Assembly: GCA_002450925.1 (NCBI GenBank)
Contig: DKAU01000079.1
Span: forward strand, 1-9,065
Origin: Thiobacillus sp. UBA6918
GTDB taxonomy: Bacteria; Pseudomonadota; Gammaproteobacteria; Burkholderiales; Thiobacillaceae
DNA: 9,065 nt
Direction of reading: 5' to 3'
Of the stretch, positions 1 through 5,506 are shown piece by piece (position 1 is the first letter of the stretch; every line of letters starts with the position of its first letter). A program made the translations under genes and the position numbers. The notes under the pieces were generated by a model. It was not told the origin of the DNA. It searched no databases and saw only the letters and a program-made list of their open reading frames with translations.

Positions 1-152
1 AGGAAGTTGATCACTTCCCAGTGACTGTCAGTCATATCAATGCCTTCGCCCTTGGCCAGTTCCAGGGCAACATCGGGGTTCCAGTCACTCAGGTTGACCA
101 GGAAACCTTCTTCATCGGTCTCGATAGATACGCCGTTTACTTCCAGTGCCAT
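1..152 (-). CDS. dsrC: DsrC sulfur carrier protein (N-terminal part, cut by window edge)
   Basis: Only the first 50 codons are visible; the C-terminal arm with the two redox cysteines lies outside the window. The peptide begins MALEVNGVSIETDEEGF and continues to TDSHWEVINF, which matches the N-terminal half of the DsrC/TusE/DsrC-like family. DsrC is a small cytoplasmic protein that accepts sulfur from DsrEFH and forms the trisulfide substrate or product of DsrAB. The ATG at 152-150 is preceded on the minus strand by a strong ribosome site, AGAGGAG, about 8 bases upstream, which fits the high expression expected of this protein. It follows dsrH by 36 bases in the same direction, the standard dsrEFHC order. 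The call as DsrC rather than TusE rests on this context, because the cysteines that separate the two are not visible. Confidence 0.93.
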   Translation of the reverse strand, partial: MALEVNGVSIETDEEGFLVNLSDWNPDVALELAKGEGIDMTDSHWEVINF

Positions 153-188
153 GATTCAACTCCTCTAGATGAGAATCACTAAAAAAAC

Positions 189-485
189 TTACAGCCAGGA
201 TTGCACGTTGTCGTGCCCTGCCACCAAATCCACAAAACCGCCGTAGTCGACCATGTTCACGCCTTCCATGAGCCTGCTCTGAAGACCACGGGCGTCTGCG
301 TCGGGTTGCAGTACATAAACCGGCATGCCGGCTGCTTTCAAACTGGCTTCGGTTGCGCTGTTCTTGACGGCGGCATAGACACCATCTTCGATCAGCAGCA
401 CAGCGCCGCCATCTTTCTTTGCCACACGCAACACGCTGGCCAGAGAGCCGGTGTCGAATGGGGATTTGTTCACAATATGCAGCAT
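189..485 (-). CDS. dsrH: DsrH, subunit of the DsrEFH sulfurtransferase
   Basis: This 98-residue protein belongs to the DsrH/TusB family. It starts MLHIVNKSPFDTGSL and carries the family signature LLIEDGVYAAV near residues 31-41, followed by a VYVLQPDADARGL segment. Its length is normal. DsrH forms a heterohexamer with DsrE and DsrF in the cytoplasm and takes part in sulfur relay to DsrC. An oddity is that the protein has no cysteine at all. The SLASVLR segment around residues 14-20 has valine (Val18) where I recall Allochromatium DsrH having a cysteine (Cys20). The ATG at 485-483 has an AGGGGA ribosome site upstream. Only 13 bases separate it from the end of dsrF, so it is co-transcribed with dsrF and dsrE. 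Confidence 0.93.
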   Translation of the reverse strand: MLHIVNKSPFDTGSLASVLRVAKKDGGAVLLIEDGVYAAVKNSATEASLKAAGMPVYVLQPDADARGLQSRLMEGVNMVDYGGFVDLVAGHDNVQSWL

Positions 486-498
486 TTTCAGGGTCCCC

Positions 499-891
499 TT
501 AGAAGCTGATCACGACATCCTGCTGGGCCATCATGTCGCCCATTTCAGCGGCAGACATGACCTGAACATCTACCAGCAGATCATCTTCGGTCAAACCACG
601 CGCCTCAAGCGATTCGCGATCCACATACAGCTTCTCGATGTCGTAGCCTTCCAGCGCGCGATAGGTGGGCGAAAAGTTCTTCATTTCCACGCCATCGGTT
701 TTCTGGCCTTTTACCAGTTGGAACACACCGTCATCCACAAACGCCAGGCTTACATCCTGGTCGAATGCAGCGGAAATCAACACGACTTCCAGTCCTTCCA
801 GCGCATAGATGGTGCCGTAAGGGGCTTTGCGGTTCACGAACATGAACTTTTTAATCGTGCCGCCTTCTTCGAAATCCATATCGTCAGACAT
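499..891 (-). CDS. dsrF: DsrF, subunit of the DsrEFH sulfurtransferase
   Basis: This 130-residue protein belongs to the DsrF/TusC family. It contains KKFMFVNRKAPYGTIYALEGLEVVL (residues about 14-38), FDQDVSLAFVDDGVFQL and MKNFSPTYRALEGYDIEKLYVD, all typical of oxidative-pathway DsrF. No cysteine is present, consistent with a structural rather than sulfur-carrying role. It assembles with DsrE and DsrH into the cytoplasmic alpha2-beta2-gamma2 complex that hands sulfur to DsrC. The ATG at 891-889 follows a GGATAGGA ribosome site. The gene lies 20 bases after dsrE and 13 before dsrH on the same strand. Confidence 0.95.
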   Translation of the reverse strand: MSDDMDFEEGGTIKKFMFVNRKAPYGTIYALEGLEVVLISAAFDQDVSLAFVDDGVFQLVKGQKTDGVEMKNFSPTYRALEGYDIEKLYVDRESLEARGLTEDDLLVDVQVMSAAEMGDMMAQQDVVISF

Positions 892-911
892 TTTTCCTAT
901 CCCTAACTCTG

Positions 912-1304
912 TCAGTCACCAAACACCACAAGACGGTCCGACTGGATGCCGGCTTCAACCAATTGACCCAAACCCGAAATCCGGAATCCCGGCGCAATGT
1001 TGTTGGCATCCTTGCCTTGGCGCTTGGCCTCATTCTCATCCAGCAAGCCGCGGCGCTGGGCTGCAGCAATACAGATCACCAGATCAATATTGTTCTGGGT
1101 AGCAATTTCAGACCAGCGGTTGACAACATGACGGTCATCCTGTGGAGGAACCGTCAGACGTGTACCGTTGTTAACACCGTCGTGATAGAAAAACACACGG
1201 GTGATTTCATGGCCCTTGGCAATGGCTGCCTTGGCAAACTGATATGCAGAATCGGTTGCTTGATGGGTATAAGGACCCTCACTAACCATAATCGCGAATT
1301 TCAT
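912..1304 (-). CDS. dsrE: DsrE, catalytic subunit of the DsrEFH sulfurtransferase
   Basis: From the ATG at 1304-1302 this is a 130-residue DsrE/TusD family protein, MKFAIMVSEGPYTHQATDSAYQF at its start. The active-site cysteine sits in LVICIAAAQRRG exactly at residue 78, the same number as in Allochromatium vinosum DsrE, where it accepts persulfide sulfur and is needed for interaction with DsrC. It is the only cysteine in this protein. An in-frame TTG at 1319 would add five residues, but the ATG is preferred: it has a GTGGA ribosome site about 7 bases upstream and reproduces the family start and cysteine numbering. It is the first gene of the dsrEFH block, about 88 bases after dsrB with a stable hairpin in the gap. 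Confidence 0.96.
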   Translation of the reverse strand: MKFAIMVSEGPYTHQATDSAYQFAKAAIAKGHEITRVFFYHDGVNNGTRLTVPPQDDRHVVNRWSEIATQNNIDLVICIAAAQRRGLLDENEAKRQGKDANNIAPGFRISGLGQLVEAGIQSDRLVVFGD

Positions 1305-1340
1305 GCTTGTTCCACGCAATCTCTAATGTTTATTTAATGT

Positions 1341-1370
1341 CATGCCCGCAGGCCTAAGCCGGCGGGCATG
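1341..1370 (-). other. Intercistronic stem-loop between dsrB and dsrE
   Basis: CATGCCCGC at 1341-1349 is the exact reverse complement of GCGGGCATG at 1362-1370. A further GGC/GCC pairing inside leaves a CTAA loop and one A/G mismatch, about 12 paired bases in all. On the transcribed minus strand it is followed by ACATTAAATAAACATTAG, with no U-tract, so it does not look like an intrinsic terminator. A role in transcript processing or 3' end protection of the dsrAB mRNA is inferred. Confidence 0.75.
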
Positions 1371-1392
1371 GTTACAGCCCACAACCTTTTGC

Positions 1393-2463
1393 TTAGAAGC
1401 GGATGTGGTTGGAGGCGTTCAGGTTTACACGAGAACCGCGCCAATCATCAATGTGGTACTTGGTGAAGGGCAAACCGGTTTTCTCGAAGAAACGAGGCCA
1501 ACCAATACGATCAATCCAGTCGATCATACGCTCCCAGGGGCGACCATCTTCCTTGTAGACACGCAGGATTTTCTTGACGACTTCTGCGGTCTCGGGCCAA
1601 CGCGGTGCGTTGTTGGGCAGGCCGGCTGCCACCAATTTATGGAAGGTAGGCTTGGAACGCGCATTGGAGTTCTTGCCACCAACCCAGATAGCGATCTTGG
1701 AATGCTCAGGATCGTTGATCTGCATCGGGGGGCAGGGCGGGAAGCAGGCGCCGCAGCAAATGCACTTCTTCTCGTCTACTTCCAGCGAGGGCTTGCCGTT
1801 CACCAGGGCGGGACGAATCGCAGCTACCGGACAACGGGCCACAACAGCCGGGCGCTCACAAACGTTGGCGACCAGATCATGGTTGATCTTGGGCGGTTTG
1901 GTGTGTTGAACGATGATTGCAATGTCAGCCTGACCACCGCAGTTAATCTCGCAGCAGGAGGTGGACAGTTTCACGCGGTTAGGCATTTCGCACTTGATGA
2001 ACTCTTCATAGAGTTCGTCCATCAACGCCTTCACGACGCCGGAAGCATCGGTGCCAGGGATGTCGCAGTGCAGCCAGCCCTGAGTGTGCGCAATCATGGA
2101 GACGGAATTGGCGGTGCCGCCAACCGGGTAACCCGCATCAGTCAGGGCCTTGATCAGGGGTTCGACCTTGGCTTCGTCGGAAACCATGTATTCGATATTG
2201 GAACGGGCGGTAAAACGCACGTAACCGTCGCCAAACTTGTCAGCAATGTCTGACAGTTCACGGATGGTGTAAGTGTCCATCTGGCGCTGGGTACCAGCCT
2301 TGACGGTCCAGATCGCATCGCCGCTTTCAGCGCGGTGATACAGGACGCCCGGCTTGGGATGGGAGTGGAACACCCACTTGCCATAGTTCTTTTTCATGAC
2401 CGGATGCATGTAGGGCATCGGGTCCGGTGCGCCGCTTTCAATCGGGGGACGCAAATCAGCCAT
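1393..2463 (-). CDS. dsrB: DsrB, beta subunit of reverse dissimilatory sulfite reductase
   Basis: This 356-residue protein is the beta subunit of the siroheme sulfite reductase DsrAB, which in sulfur oxidisers releases sulfite from DsrC-bound sulfur in the cytoplasm. The [4Fe-4S]-siroheme cysteines are visible as C171 and C175 in TSCCEINCGG (a C-x4-C pattern counting C170), with the later pair in VCERPAVVARCP (C202 and C211). An inserted ferredoxin domain follows with a perfect CxxCxxCxxxCP motif, CICCGACFPPCP at residues 234-245. The length equals the usual DsrB length. The ATG at 2463-2461 has a strong GGAGG ribosome site about 9 bases upstream. It lies 77 bases after dsrA, with a GC-rich hairpin in the gap. 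Confidence 0.97.
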   Translation of the reverse strand: MADLRPPIESGAPDPMPYMHPVMKKNYGKWVFHSHPKPGVLYHRAESGDAIWTVKAGTQRQMDTYTIRELSDIADKFGDGYVRFTARSNIEYMVSDEAKVEPLIKALTDAGYPVGGTANSVSMIAHTQGWLHCDIPGTDASGVVKALMDELYEEFIKCEMPNRVKLSTSCCEINCGGQADIAIIVQHTKPPKINHDLVANVCERPAVVARCPVAAIRPALVNGKPSLEVDEKKCICCGACFPPCPPMQINDPEHSKIAIWVGGKNSNARSKPTFHKLVAAGLPNNAPRWPETAEVVKKILRVYKEDGRPWERMIDWIDRIGWPRFFEKTGLPFTKYHIDDWRGSRVNLNASNHIRF

Positions 2464-2489
2464 GTTAGTAACCTCCAGTATTTAAAACT

Positions 2490-2519
2490 GCCGCGCGGTC
2501 AATTTCGAATCCGCGCGGC
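2490..2519 (-). other. Intercistronic GC-rich stem-loop between dsrA and dsrB
   Basis: GCCGCGCGG at 2490-2498 and CCGCGCGGC at 2511-2519 are perfect 9-base inverted repeats around a 12-base loop. On the minus strand the stem is followed by AGTTTTAAATACTGGAGG, which has only four T residues before the dsrB ribosome site. This is too weak a U-tract for a strong intrinsic terminator, and dsrB must be expressed with dsrA. The hairpin may affect mRNA stability or moderate read-through. Confidence 0.75.
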
Positions 2520-2540
2520 GCATTGCTTGCAATCCGCCGA

Positions 2541-3833
2541 TTAAGCGCTCTTGCGCTCTTCGGCCTTGGCCACTTCTTCTTCCCAGCCGTCCATGCGAAC
2601 GTAGGGGTTGCTACGCGGTGCAGCGACCATATTGGCATCGATTTCCAGGCCAATTCCGTCCAGGAAGTTCACCAGACCGATACGGTCGATCATCTCACCG
2701 GTACGCTCGTGCTCCAGTGCATTTTCAGCAAAGAAGTCGAGGATGTTGCGGGCCAGGTCGTTCAGCTTTTCAAAATCTTCGTCGGATTCGAGCTTCATAA
2801 ACGGAATCACCACGGTACCCATGGTGGCGCCGATTTTCAGCACGCCCTTGCCGCCAACCAGAATGGTTACGCCCTTGTCCTTGCCGGGCAGCATGCCGCC
2901 GGGGATAACGTTCAGGCAGTGCATGCAACGCACGCAGTTGTGATTGTCGATTTCCATGCAATCTTCGCCATCGACAGCCACAGCAACTACACCGTCAGCC
3001 TTGCTCTCAGTGCCCTGCTTCTTCAGGGACAGGGCCTTGGTCGGGCACATGTTGATGACCTGATTGACCAGTTCGCCTTTGCCGTTCTTGGCAACCCAGG
3101 CCTGCACCAACTCAGGATTCACCTGCATATTGTCGCGCCAGGTACCGATGGTGGCCATGTCGGAACGCTGGATGGCGTTCACGCAGTCGTTGCCGCAACC
3201 AGAGAACTTGAACTTGAACTTGTAGGGCAGAGCCGGACGGTGCATGTCGTCCAGGTTGTTGTTGATGACGGTGCGCAGGGCACGGGCTTCGTCAAAGCAG
3301 GACATTTCGCAACGGGCTGCACCCACGCAGGACATGGAGGTGCGCAGGGCGGGGCCGGCTCCGCCGAGGTCGAATCCAGCTTCGTTCAGTTCGTCAAATG
3401 CGGGCTGGACGTTTTCGGTCTTGATGCCCTGGAACATGATGTCGCCGGACTGGCCGTGGAAAGCGATAAGGCCGGAGCCATGCTTTTCCCAAACGTCGCA
3501 CATCCAGCGGAGGGTCTTGGTGTCGTAGTGCATGCCAGCTGGCGGCTGGATGCGCAGAGTGTGGAATTCAGCCGCATCGGGATAGATGGGCTTTTCGTTT
3601 TCATCTTTAAGTTCGGTGAAACGGGGAATAACACCGCCGCCATAGCCGAACACGCCTACCGTACCGCCCTTCCAGAAACCTTTTTTGGTCTTGTAGGACT
3701 CTTCCAGTTGACCCATCAAGTCAACCATCATGTCATTGTCTTTGGCCAGACGCTTGAGACCGGTTACAAAGCTGGGCCACGGGCCGCTTTCCAGCTGGTC
3801 GAGCATGGGCGTGTCGTACATTTTCTTAGCCAT
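2541..3833 (-). CDS. dsrA: DsrA, alpha subunit of reverse dissimilatory sulfite reductase
   Basis: This 430-residue protein is the alpha subunit of cytoplasmic DsrAB. Two siroheme-[4Fe-4S] cysteine pairs are present: C169-x5-C175 in SMSCVGAARCEMSC and C213-x3-C217 in FSGCGNDC. The inserted ferredoxin domain has a CP cysteine at C263 (NMCPTKAL) and a CxxCxxC run at C300, C303 and C306. The C-terminal segment EHERTGEMIDRIGLVNFLDGIGL parallels the end of DsrB, as expected for the paralogous pair. Together with DsrEFH downstream this marks the oxidative type of Dsr. The ATG at 3833-3831 has a GGAGAG ribosome site about 6 bases upstream. It is the first gene of the minus-strand operon, facing the divergent control region. 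Confidence 0.97.
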   Translation of the reverse strand: MAKKMYDTPMLDQLESGPWPSFVTGLKRLAKDNDMMVDLMGQLEESYKTKKGFWKGGTVGVFGYGGGVIPRFTELKDENEKPIYPDAAEFHTLRIQPPAGMHYDTKTLRWMCDVWEKHGSGLIAFHGQSGDIMFQGIKTENVQPAFDELNEAGFDLGGAGPALRTSMSCVGAARCEMSCFDEARALRTVINNNLDDMHRPALPYKFKFKFSGCGNDCVNAIQRSDMATIGTWRDNMQVNPELVQAWVAKNGKGELVNQVINMCPTKALSLKKQGTESKADGVVAVAVDGEDCMEIDNHNCVRCMHCLNVIPGGMLPGKDKGVTILVGGKGVLKIGATMGTVVIPFMKLESDEDFEKLNDLARNILDFFAENALEHERTGEMIDRIGLVNFLDGIGLEIDANMVAAPRSNPYVRMDGWEEEVAKAEERKSA

Positions 3834-3853
3834 GTTTACTCTCCATTTCAGTA

Positions 3854-3859
3854 ATCATA
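3854..3859 (-). promoter_or_regulatory. Candidate -10 box of the dsrA promoter
   Basis: On the minus strand this reads TATGAT, one base from the consensus -10. It is preceded by a run of T residues and by the TCACATGTGA palindrome. No good -35 hexamer lies at 17 bases (TAAATT is the nearest), so activator dependence would be expected. The resulting leader would be very short, about 14 bases. Weak prediction. Confidence 0.25.
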
Positions 3860-3866
3860 AAAAAAC

Positions 3867-3876
3867 TCACATGTGA
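3867..3876. repeat. Perfect 10-base palindrome TCACATGTGA upstream of dsrA
   Basis: TCACATGTGA is its own reverse complement and lies 34 bases upstream of the dsrA start codon, just above the candidate -10. Its halves resemble CRP/FNR-family half-sites, but in inverted order and without the usual spacing, so assignment to that family is not supported. It could be a regulator site or chance. Confidence 0.35.
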
Positions 3877-3933
3877 ATTTACGGCTTATCGGGCCCCACG
3901 ACCTGCGAACCAAACGGGATCAACGCCTGGACG

Positions 3934-3962
3934 CCCATAAAAAAATGAGCGCACCCCATAAA
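3934..3962. repeat. Direct repeat CCCATAA, two copies 21 bases apart
   Basis: CCCATAA occurs at 3934-3940 and 3955-3961, with similar bases just before each (ACG and GCAC). The 21-base period puts both copies on the same helix face. The CCCAT core is the reverse complement of the ATGGG core in the AATGGGTTA pair further right. Confidence 0.4.
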
Positions 3963-4011
3963 CCATAGCCGAGGATGTTACCCCTCGCCTTTGCCTTAAC
4001 ACCATCATCAG

Positions 4012-4043
4012 AATGGGTTAATGAAACCTACCCAAATGGGTTA
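4012..4043. repeat. Direct repeat AATGGGTTA, two copies 23 bases apart
   Basis: AATGGGTTA is found at 4012-4020 and 4035-4043. The second copy also forms the right arm of an inverted repeat, ACCCA-AA-TGGGT, at 4030-4041. The pair lies nearly midway between the two divergent genes. It is a candidate operator with no recognised regulator. Confidence 0.4.
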
Positions 4044-4131
4044 TATGACGCTCCCCCCTGTTCGGGCGGCTTTTCAGTTTGGTCAGGCAGTGCCACACTC
4101 TGGGAACCCGTAATATTAGCACTTGCCGTTA

Positions 4132-4171
4132 TTGATTTCCAAACGCCGATGCATATATATAGAGTGTTTGG
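4132..4171 (+). promoter_or_regulatory. Candidate promoter of the accessory genes with inverted-repeat operator
   Basis: A -35-like TTGATT at 4132-4137 and a -10-like TATATA at 4154-4159 (or 4156-4161) are 16-18 bases apart. Transcription would start near 4167, about 44 bases before the first plus-strand gene. CCAAAC at 4139-4144 and GTTTGG at 4166-4171 form an inverted repeat around the -10, extendable to 7 of 8 matching bases, which is a typical position for a repressor site. The prediction rests on sequence pattern only. Confidence 0.4.
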
Positions 4172-4210
4172 CTTTGCAGAACAAACCTAGCATATTGATT
4201 CATAAAGAAA

Positions 4211-4459
4211 ATGGACGAGATCGAAGTTAAAAGCCTTGAGAAGTTCACTGCCTCTCCCTACCGGCAGGAAATCGAACTTCAGCATGTCACCCACAGGGCG
4301 GATTACGTCACGATGCGTGTTCGCATTCGTGAAATCAAACGCTTCACCATATTCGACATTGACCCCAGCACCGCACGAATCTGGGGTAAAGCCATGTTGG
4401 ACTGGGCCGACCAACATGAAGACAAGGCTGTCTCCAACCATGAAGGAGAATCCAAATAG
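4211..4459 (+). CDS. Small conserved protein of unknown function (possibly DUF6967-like)
   Basis: This 82-residue soluble protein has no signal peptide, membrane segment or cysteine. Its core, SPYRQEIELQHVTHRADYVTMRVRIREIKRFTIFDIDPSTARIWGKAMLDWAD, suggests a compact fold with beta strands and a closing helix. The pattern of a short basic-hydrophobic strand, RVRIRE..RFTIFDIDP and a terminal Trp-containing helix resembles small proteins I associate with the DUF6967 family, but this is from memory and not certain. It is the first gene of the plus-strand series, with a poor ribosome site (AAAGAAA) before the ATG at 4211. Its last codons carry the AAGGAGA ribosome site that would serve the following gene. 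Confidence 0.7.
   Translation: MDEIEVKSLEKFTASPYRQEIELQHVTHRADYVTMRVRIREIKRFTIFDIDPSTARIWGKAMLDWADQHEDKAVSNHEGESK
4442..4458 (+). promoter_or_regulatory. Ribosome site and possible AUA start for the Cas6-like gene
   Basis: AAGGAGA at 4443-4449 is an excellent Shine-Dalgarno sequence, and 7 bases after its GGAG comes ATA at 4456-4458, in frame with the Cas6-like protein and overlapping the TAG stop of the previous gene (ATAG). No ATG, GTG or TTG sits in this frame at that place. An ATG at 4469 is out of frame and gives only a 21-codon peptide. Either a near-cognate AUA start, a base error, or the weak GTG at 4510 is used. Confidence 0.4.
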
Positions 4460-4509
4460 GCTGGTTATATGAAGACCATGCGGAAGCCAGGGACATTGAT
4501 GTCTCCGCG

Positions 4510-5112
4510 GTGTCGGATATCCAATTTGAGTTGAAGGGGGATGCCCTCCCCCTTGACCATGCCTGGGTGCTCTACCAAGGATTGCTGTCGGTGGCCCCCT
4601 GGCTGGCCGATGAAGACGGCATAGGCATACACCCGGTACTGGGCGCAGATACCGGCAGCGGCAAAATGATTCTTAACCGTCGCGCCAAATTGGTAATACG
4701 TTTCCCTGCAGCCCGCCTGGGTGATCTGCAAAATCTGAGCGGTCAATCATTTGAGGTCGATGGCCATAAACTCACCCTCGGCACCAGCAAGATAAAGCCC
4801 CTCACCCAGCACACCCCCTTGTATGCCCACACCGTCTGTACCAGCAGCGAGGACGAGCGAGCGTTCACGCACGACATCATCAATCAGCTTGACGCCATGA
4901 ACATCAACACCCGTTTCATTTGCGGCAAGCCCCAAAAATTCTTCGATGGTGAGAAAATAGCCATTGGTTACAGCCTGATGCTGCATGGCCTGCCTATCGA
5001 GCATGCCATACGCGTACAGCAACAAGGGCTGGGTTTACACCGTAAGCTTGGGTGCGGCATTTTTATCCCGCACAAATCCATTACCGCCGTCGGCGCAATC
5101 GACGCGGTCTGA
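4510..5112 (+). CDS. Cas6/Cmx6-like RNA-binding protein (orphan, no CRISPR in view)
   Basis: The 200-residue protein resembles the Cas6-related Cmx6 family (annotated in type I-MYXAN CRISPR systems). Visible features are an N-terminal strand, then ALPLDHAWVLYQGLLSVAPWL (His17 is a candidate catalytic residue) and IGIHPVLG. Later come VIRFPAARLGDL, GYSLMLHGL and the glycine-rich loop GLGLHRKLGCGIF at residues 173-185, the GhGxxxxxGhG signature of the Cas6 RAMP fold. Cas6 proteins bind and often cleave repeat RNA hairpins. Here there is no repeat array and no other cas gene; the neighbours are sulfur genes, so a non-CRISPR RNA role is possible. The GTG at 4510 is the first standard start in frame but lacks a ribosome site. 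The frame is open back to 4444, and the family's N-terminal pattern seems to extend upstream (GWLYEDHAEARDIDVSAVSD), so the true start may be near 4456. Confidence 0.75.
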   Translation: MSDIQFELKGDALPLDHAWVLYQGLLSVAPWLADEDGIGIHPVLGADTGSGKMILNRRAKLVIRFPAARLGDLQNLSGQSFEVDGHKLTLGTSKIKPLTQHTPLYAHTVCTSSEDERAFTHDIINQLDAMNINTRFICGKPQKFFDGEKIAIGYSLMLHGLPIEHAIRVQQQGLGLHRKLGCGIFIPHKSITAVGAIDAV

Positions 5113-5119
5113 TTTTTTT
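5083..5119 (+). terminator. Intrinsic terminator or attenuator at the end of the Cas6-like gene
   Basis: ACCGC-C-GTCG (5083-5092) pairs with CGAC-GCGGT (5100-5108), leaving one bulged C and a 7-base loop. A run of seven T residues follows at 5113-5119. The stem lies inside the last codons of the gene and the stop codon falls between stem and T-run, so translation may compete with its formation. It would reduce read-through into the DsrC-like gene. Confidence 0.6.
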
Positions 5120-5149
5120 GTTCAACCAATCTAAATAGGAGAGTCAATC

Positions 5150-5482
5150 ATGGGAGTCATGTACAACGGCGAAGAACTGGAAACCGGCGAAGAGGACTTT
5201 CTGCTGGAACCCGTTTACGACGATGAAATCTGCCCTATCCTGGCAGAAAGGGAAAAAATCACCCTTACCGATGATCACTGGTTCGTTATCAACTGGCTGC
5301 GCGAGCAGTACAAGCAGGAGGGGCAGACCCCCAACTTCCGCAACATGCTCATCGCACTGAAGGAAGAAGACGATAGCAAGGACTGGAAATCGCTGCTCTA
5401 TACGCTGTTCCCCAACCAGCCCGCTCGCCAGGCCGTGCGCGTCGCCGGTCTGCCCAAGCCTTACGGCAAGGGCGGCTATTGA
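5150..5482 (+). CDS. DsrC/TusE-family protein lacking both C-terminal redox cysteines (RspA-like)
   Basis: This 110-residue protein has the full DsrC/TusE fold signature: YNGEELETGEEDFLLEP at the start, LTDDHWFVINWLREQY in the middle, and NMLIALKEE and LYTLFPNQPARQAVRVAGLPKPYG near the end. In true DsrC the C-terminal arm holds two cysteines, one just before VAGLPKP and one penultimate. Here these positions are Val96 and Lys107 in an altered tail, GKGGY. The only cysteine is Cys28. It therefore cannot form the DsrC trisulfide and fits the group of DsrC homologues without these cysteines, called RspA-type and thought to be regulatory. The ATG at 5150 has an AGGAGAG ribosome site 7 bases upstream. 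Stem-loop/T-run structures lie before and after the gene. Confidence 0.9.
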   Translation: MGVMYNGEELETGEEDFLLEPVYDDEICPILAEREKITLTDDHWFVINWLREQYKQEGQTPNFRNMLIALKEEDDSKDWKSLLYTLFPNQPARQAVRVAGLPKPYGKGGY

Positions 5483-5506
5483 TTAGCCGTACTGTCAGGC
5501 TACAAA

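Larger units (their letters stand above)
3834..4210. promoter_or_regulatory. Divergent control region between dsrA and the plus-strand accessory genes
   Basis: No convincing gene lies in these 377 bases. The region separates the dsrA start (minus strand) from the first plus-strand gene. It holds two CCCATAA copies (3934-3940 and 3955-3961, 21 bases apart), two AATGGGTTA copies (4012-4020 and 4035-4043, 23 bases apart), a TCACATGTGA palindrome at 3867-3876 and a CCAAAC/GTTTGG inverted repeat at 4139-4171. Spacings near two helical turns suggest binding sites for a shared regulator, but no known operator is recognised. Confidence 0.6.

Noticed and set aside
153..188. Terminator between dsrH and dsrC suggested by a run of seven T residues on the minus strand
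   Set aside because: No stable stem precedes the T-run and dsrC follows with a strong ribosome site, so read-through is expected.
1305..1319. TTG start that would extend DsrE by five residues
   Set aside because: The ATG at 1304 has a well-spaced ribosome site, matches the family N-terminus and places the active cysteine at residue 78.
1342..2253. Open frame of 303 codons on the plus strand opposite dsrB
   Set aside because: Antisense of dsrB, no recognisable domain and no ribosome site; dsrB itself is certain.
2523..3854. Very long open frame (443 codons) on the plus strand opposite dsrA
   Set aside because: It is the antisense of dsrA, whose cofactor motifs are all intact. The antisense protein is His/Val-rich without any recognisable domain, as expected of an overlap artefact in GC-rich codons.
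3975..4190. 71-codon plus-strand frame in the divergent control region
   Set aside because: No properly spaced ribosome site, composition unlike the neighbouring genes, and it covers the repeats and promoter; more likely regulatory DNA.
4469..4534. ATG at 4469 as the start of the Cas6-like gene
   Set aside because: It is out of frame with the Cas6-like protein and stops after 21 codons.
3834..5150. CRISPR array that would go with the Cas6-like gene
   Set aside because: No repeat of 20-40 bases with regular spacers is present here or elsewhere in the window; only repeats of 7-10 bases were found.
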